In this document: positions 59,090 through 64,000 of the stretch, piece by piece
Numbering within the stretch: position 1 is the stretch's first letter
How the letters are laid out: every line of letters begins with the position of its first letter
Assembly (NCBI GenBank): GCA_030407085.1
Contig: CM059587.1
Span: 76,683,001 to 76,747,000 of the forward strand
Reading direction: 5' to 3'
Source: Trichopria drosophilae
Taxonomy: Eukaryota; Arthropoda; Insecta; Hymenoptera; Diapriidae
DNA length: 64,000 bases
Notes under the pieces: generated by a model
The model's input: the letters and a program-made list of their open reading frames with translations, nothing else
What the model was told of the DNA's origin: nothing
The model's database searches: none
Position numbers and translations under genes: made by a program

Positions 59090-60523
59090 AATCTTTTAAA
59101 GTACGAAGACTATACTACAACGCATAGCGTAATAAAGCTGAGAAATAAGTTACTCGAGCTTTATTTTATATTTGATACATCCCGAAGGCAATAATGTTAA
59201 TGTTAAATGCATTTTTCAAAGAAATCTAATTTAGTGATTGAATATTACGTATTTAAATGATTAATTACCGATATTGATAAAAATAAGCAAACATTGATAG
59301 AAACTTGGCGTAGAATTCTGCGAATGACGAATGATGTTGTATGTTCATGATGTGCAGATTGTTTTGTAATTTTATTGTTTAACATAATCACAATCAGCTA
59401 CACTTCCGTTATGAACAAATTTAAATTTATTCATCATTTTTAAATGTTGTAAGATGTTTATAATAGGGATAGATACAGAACGCATATGTGTCGAAATAAA
59501 ATTGAAGGACAGACAATTTGTCTTCTGATCATTATTTCAGAAGGTGTGTTTATTTATTAATATACAAGATGAATTTCTGAAATTGTGTATATCGATCGCT
59601 AACCACATGATTATTATTTTTATTTTATTGAAAAAAATGAATCAATCTACCGTATACTCAACACCAAATGAGAGGTTTGTGATCAATCATTGGGAAAATG
59701 ATATTTAAACATCAACTTATGTCAGACAATTTTCGACAAAATGTGTTTACATGGGAAGAAATAACAAAATTTAATAAACGAAAATCCAACGAAAGATACA
59801 AAATTTTAAAAAATATACTGAATATTCTTTATGGACTTAGCACTCCTTTATTTCCGATCGCTGCATAATACTTACTATATAAATAATTGGTAGGTATTTA
59901 CCGAAATCAAACAATTTTATGTGTAGCAAATAAATTGTCATATATGATATAAACTTAACTGCAAACATCGATACCTTATGTCAATTACACACTTCGATTT
60001 TACGTAAATTATCGTTCATCAATTCTGATTATATAAAAGTTATTTTATCTTATACGAGGATATAATTAAAGACCGGTTTAAGTTATGTTCACAGATCATG
60101 AGCATCAGAAATGAATAAAATCGAAAAATTGACAAAAATAATAACGCATTATTTGTGTTATAGTTATCATACACCTATTGTTATGTATTCACTGTTCTTG
60201 TTAAGTGGTAAATTTTGCATAGATTTCATCTGGTTTTGTGGCTTTCGACAACATTCATTCGAGCATTTCCATTTTACGGCAATTTTAACCAAAATGCAGT
60301 CCGACAAATGAGCATGGAACGAAATGTTAAATACGTGGACTGAAATAATATAAATATTCCGCTCGAAATCAAACATTTTATAATTTCTCAAAACAACTCA
60401 TATATTTGAAATATCTAAAACTGATTTTCTGAACTGCATAAGATAAGATCGTATATGCTTCATTTGATGTCTGTTAATTATTTTGTTAATAGTATATTAT
60501 TTAAGAAGTGTGTAATTGGCAAT
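59090..60523. other. AT-rich intron sequence
   Basis: No gene, hairpin or repeat recognised. Confidence 0.4.
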
Positions 60524-60682
60524 GAGTGCGAAGTTTGTCGCACGAGCGAAGCGAGGAGATCGATATTTCGCTCGTGTTGTATATATGATATTTTTTAATA
60601 CGACAGGCATGGGGTTCGATAATTTGCGTCCGGAGATTTCACGACAGGGCGCAAAATGAGGTTCTACTCCCGGATCGTTAAG
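60524..60682. repeat. Dispersed repeat, copy 2 (GAGTGCGAAGTTTG family)
   Basis: A direct copy of 20404-20560: GAGTGCGAAGTTTGTCGCAC, GAGCGAAGCGAGG, ATCGATATTTCGCTCG, GATATTTTTTAATACGA, CAGGGCGCAAAAT and GTTCTACTCCCGGA in the same order. It carries a short extra segment with GGGGTTCGATAATTTGCG not seen in copy 1. Confidence 0.7.
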
Positions 60683-62719
60683 AAATAAATTATGTACTTT
60701 ACTATTGCTATATATAAACTGCTTTACATGTCACTTCTATTGTTTGTAGAAAGACTTTGAAATTACGATAAATTAATTATGAGAAATCCCAAATTTATAA
60801 GCTATTTTCCATTTTAATTTTAAAACAGTCTAAGACAGGATCAGAATCTCTAAAATTTAAGTTCATATTAGTTGGAAATACTTTAAAAGATATTTAGTCA
60901 CTTTCAACAAATGTTATACATGAAATTTATTCATGAATTTTTAATGTTCATGTGATTGAGATAGATATATTGTTCTGACATTTACATTACAAAAACACGA
61001 TTGAACTGTTTAGTTAAACATATCTACTGCTCAAAATGATTCAATATTAATTAAAAGCTGTTTCTTTTTGTAGTTTTTCACCAAATTTTTTGCCACCTTT
61101 TGTAAATAGAAAATGAGGACCTAGAAGCTAAATGTACTCAAATTTTGATGAACAAACCTCAGTCATTTCTTATTGAAATTAATGTCAGGAACGTTCACCC
61201 ATTTATGTCTATTTTGATTGGAAACAAAAAAACGAATTACAGGTATTTATATAAAAAAAATAAATTAGTGCAGTTCTTTATTGATCGTTTCGTGGCATAA
61301 ATTATTTAGTTTGTCAAAAAGGATCCTTTATATAAAATGTATACAAGAAAATACCCACAATCGTTCCGGAGTCTCTTTCGATGACTAAATAAATCATGCC
61401 TTTACACTACGGATTTACGTCTATGAGGTTTAAAACAATTTTAAGAGGATTTATTTTAATGAGTTAATAAAACGCTGAAAGTACACTTTTAGAGGTATAA
61501 TGTTCATTTAATGAGATGTACCGAAATAATTTCCTGTGTTCTGCAGAAAGTATTTTGCTAAGTTTTTCTACCGGTATATAAATAGAATTAAATTTTTGTT
61601 ATAGTTAATACAAAATTTATTAGAAGTCCATTTGATTATAAAGATAAATAATTTGTTTACAAACAGAAAATGTTTGTATTAAATAAAAACTCGGACATTT
61701 AAACGTTTATATGGACATGTTATCTCATCTCACCAATACCGAAAGATTGCTTTTAAATTAAATTTATATCTACTTCTTCTTGATTACGTAAGTTTTGTGT
61801 ATTTTATTATTTTTTCAAACAATAGCTTTTATATATATTATATAGCTTTTATGCCCAAATACGCATAATTTGCAACTGGATTTTATCGTCACTTTTCGTA
61901 TGAAATCAAAATTTTGAAAAATGTGGAGAACTTCGCATTCCACTACTTTTGTCGTCGCTCTTTATAATAGCGTGGAGAAAATTGTCAAAAAATGGTGTTT
62001 AACACATTTTATTTCAAAAACATTGAAATATCCGACAATTTTGAGCTACGATTTTTTTAAAGGCAATTTTCACGGTGATACCTTTTTTTGCTCAACTTTT
62101 ATTCTATCAGAAACGTGTTCCATAATATGTGAAAGCATATATTTTAAGTAAAATTTTGTTTAGTTTTTATTGCCTTAAAATATGTCATAAACATAAACCC
62201 AATGCATCTACTAAAAGAAATTTACCATACCAAAGTTTTTTTAATTTTTATCTTATTAACAAAATGGCGACCGATACGACGAAATATTTCTTCCACTTTT
62301 AAAATTGCACTAAACGAATGCAAAAGTAATTCCATATGAATAAAACTTATTACCCGGTAGTGTTTGCAGTCGATAATTACGAATCTGAGGTTAGATTTTT
62401 TTAATTCAGAATGGTGGGGCTAATATGGCGGACACAACATATTAAATATTCATGAATCATGTAAACATTTACATTAGAAAATCACGATTGAACTGTTTAT
62501 TTAAACATATCTACTGCTCAAAATGATTCACTATCAATTTCTGAGCCGCTGACTTTGTTATCAGAAATTCAAAATGCCGATCTCAATAATATGGTGGGCG
62601 CCATAGTTGTTGCTTTCAGTATCGGCAGGTATTATGGTTAGCTGATAACGACATTGTGGTCATATGTTCATTCAAAATGGTAGCTACAAAATGCCTCCTT
62701 CAAAATGGTAGGCATCATG
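60683..62719. other. AT-rich intron with a duplicated ~70 bp segment and AATGGCGG-type words
   Basis: The segment ACATTTACATTA, then CACGATTGAACTGTTTA, then TTAAACATATCTACTGCTCA and AAATGATTCA occurs at about 60977-61047 and 62464-62533 in direct orientation. AAAATGGCGACC, ATATGGCGGACAC and AATATGGTGGGCGCC are at about 62263, 62428 and 62588. No gene seen. Confidence 0.5.
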
Positions 62720-62959
62720 AGGTGCGGGTCGAACAACCGACAAATCAGAAAGCCGACAGGTCGAAAAACAGACAGTCAAAAAACCGACAATCGAAAAGCC
62801 ACAGTCAAAAAACCGACAGTTCAAAAAATGACTGTCCTGAAGATGTGTCTTTTTTTTATGTGTCGGCTTTTTGACTGTCGGTTTTTTGGCTGTCGGCTTT
62901 ATGACCGCCGGTTTTTTACTTGTCGGCTTTTTAATATGTCGGTTTTTTGGCCCGCACCC
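62720..62959. mobile_element. CCGACA hairpin element (copy B)
   Basis: It starts AGGTGCGGGTCGAACAACCG and ends with GGCCCGCACCC. Both arms consist of repeated (A)4-6-CCGACA-GTC units and their complement. GGCATCATG borders both ends (62711-62719 and 62960-62968), a 9 bp target duplication, or 8 bp depending on where the terminus is drawn. Confidence 0.87.
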
Positions 62960-63213
62960 GGCATCATGTCTAAAATGTTAAATTATCCTGGTGCGGGTCG
63001 AAAAACCGACAAATAAAAAAGCCGAAAGTTCAAAAAACCGACAATCGATATGCCGTGACATCCACTTCTCGAAGTGTCGTTTTTTTTATATGTCGGCTTT
63101 TTGGCTTCGGCTTTTTGATTGTCGGTTTTTTGAACTTTCGGCTTTTTTATTTGTCGGTTTTTCGACCCGCACCAGGATAATTTAACATTTTAGACATGAT
63201 GCCGGGTGCGGGC
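62949..63213. mobile_element. CCGACA hairpin element (copy C) inside a longer inverted duplication
   Basis: The element itself runs from 62990 (GGTGCGGGTCGAAAAACCG) to 63173. Outside it the palindrome continues for another 40 bases per side: 62949-62989 reads CCCGCACCCGGCATCATGTC then TAAAATGTTAAATTATCCTG, and 63174-63213 is its exact complement, including the tip of the neighbouring element B. The flanks are therefore inverted, not directly repeated, so this copy was made or rearranged by an inverted duplication, not a simple insertion. Confidence 0.85.
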
Positions 63214-63350
63214 CCGTAGTATGTTAAAAATTGACAAGAAAAAGTATTTTTTCCGATTTATATAGATATTTTCCCTGCTGTAAGGTAGCAAGTGAAAACA
63301 GACGTTAGTGGTCAGACACCGCAGTGCGTAATAGGCACACTTAATTTTCT

Positions 63351-63490
63351 GGGTGCGCGCCGAAAAACCGACCAATCAAAAAGCCGACGTTCAAAAAGCC
63401 GACACGTCAAAAAACAGACAGCTCAAAAAACCAACAGAAGGCAAAAATCCGACGCGTCTAAAAACCGATTGTCGGTATTATGACTGTGAC
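63351..63490. mobile_element. CCGACA hairpin element (copy D), decayed or half copy
   Basis: It opens GGGTGCGCGCCGAAAAACCG and continues with CCGAC(G/A)-type units to about 63462. The second arm is reduced to TTGTCGGTATTATGACTGT, without the closing GACCCGCACCC. No target duplication found. Confidence 0.7.
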
Positions 63491-63500
63491 TAAAAATACC

Positions 63501-63727
63501 AGGTGCTGGTCGAAAAACCGACAAATCAAAAAGGCGACAGTCAAAGAACGGACAGACAAAAACTGAGAATCGAAAAACCGACAGTCAAAAAGCCGACACA
63601 TAAAAAAATAGACACATCAACTAGCGCACTGTCATTTTTTGAAGTATCGGCTTTTCGATTGTCGGTTTTTGTCTGTCCGTTTTTTGACTGTCGGCTTTTG
63701 CATTTGTCGGTTTTTCGACCTACACCC
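63501..63727. mobile_element. CCGACA hairpin element (copy E) with near-perfect 8 bp target duplication
   Basis: It starts AGGTGCTGGTCGAAAAACCG and ends TTTTTCGACCTACACCC. The arms are tandem CCGACAGTC-A(n) units. AAAATACC precedes it (63493-63500) and AAAATTCC follows (63728-63735), 7 of 8 bases identical. The loop contains CACATCAACTAGCGCACTGT, comparable to the loop of copy A (GTAGTTGATGTGTGC inverted), which ties the copies into one family. Confidence 0.85.
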
Positions 63728-64000
63728 AAAATTCCCATGTTCTTTCAAAAAAGGTATTGATTATTGTTTAGTATTACGTATATTATGTTATGTTTCTATA
63801 TTCTGTTTTAGAGAATTCTACTTGTTTTCCTAATATAAATAGAATTTGATTGATTGCATTTTATTAGATAGATGACCAAACTTTGATGTACACGGAAAAG
63901 TTGTATAGAAAATTGAAATATAGACATAAGATTATTAAGAATAGAAAATTGTTGATGTATAGAAAAGACCTGCAAGGACTTTTTGACTGACGGCATTATT
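63728..64000. other. AT-rich intron at the window end
   Basis: Nothing recognised except the last 20 bases, CTTTTTGACTGACGGC, which resemble one unit of the CCGACA family and might be the edge of another copy continuing outside the window. Confidence 0.35.

Noticed and set aside
19722..63727. CRISPR-like array, because of short regularly spaced CCGACA units
   Set aside because: Units are about 14 bp with no unique spacers and are mirrored into a hairpin with target duplications; this is a eukaryotic transposon.
62656..63760. Lys/Thr/Ser- or Phe/Leu-rich frames at the window end and at 19425-20043
   Set aside because: They are translations of the tandem CCGACA units in the hairpin elements.

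Overview
The window is animal nuclear DNA from an arthropod, most likely an insect. It is AT-rich, has long introns with GT..AG borders, and carries many degenerate transposon fragments. Scattered TTAGG/CCTAA-type words fit an insect; a hymenopteran is possible but not shown. No bacterial operon, rRNA, functional tRNA gene or CRISPR array was seen.

The only gene I can support is on the + strand: seven consecutive internal exons of an ADAM10/Kuzbanian-type membrane metalloprotease (692-935, 1706-1855, 3312-3493, 16171-16311, 27880-28004, 45056-45184, 46340-46508). Spliced together they give about 380 residues in one open frame with compatible phases at every junction. They run from the middle of the prodomain (with a cysteine-switch candidate), through a basic convertase site, into the catalytic domain with its HExxHxxGxxHD zinc site and Met-turn. 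The signal peptide and early prodomain lie upstream of the window. The disintegrin, Cys-rich, transmembrane and tail exons must lie beyond 64000, so the last intron exceeds 17.4 kb.

The introns (about 0.8, 1.5, 12.7, 11.6, 17.1, 1.2 and >17.4 kb) hold the rest. Intron 3 has a degenerate tandem array (3826-4510), a 3 kb palindrome-of-palindromes element (7047-10033) and a 460 bp foldback (13171-13631). Intron 4 has dispersed repeats and a hairpin element built of CCGACA units (19722-19916). Intron 5 has a decayed Penelope-like retroelement (29534-31150), a palindromic repeat (32660-33075), a repeat pair (36660/40730) and a deleted copy of the foldback (41252-41544). The last intron has a tRNA-derived SINE (51133-51334), an orphan ORF on the minus strand (58835-59089) and a cluster of four CCGACA hairpin elements (62720-63727).

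The most unusual signals are: (i) a 12-mer AAGTAGTAACAG present 11 times, 10 of them on the strand of the host gene and several forming the arm of a short hairpin; (ii) the CCGACA hairpin family with 8-9 bp target duplications and local inverted duplication; (iii) the 7-10 kb hierarchical foldback with six alternating copies of one unit. All repeat calls come from reading the sequence by eye; no alignment or database search was run.
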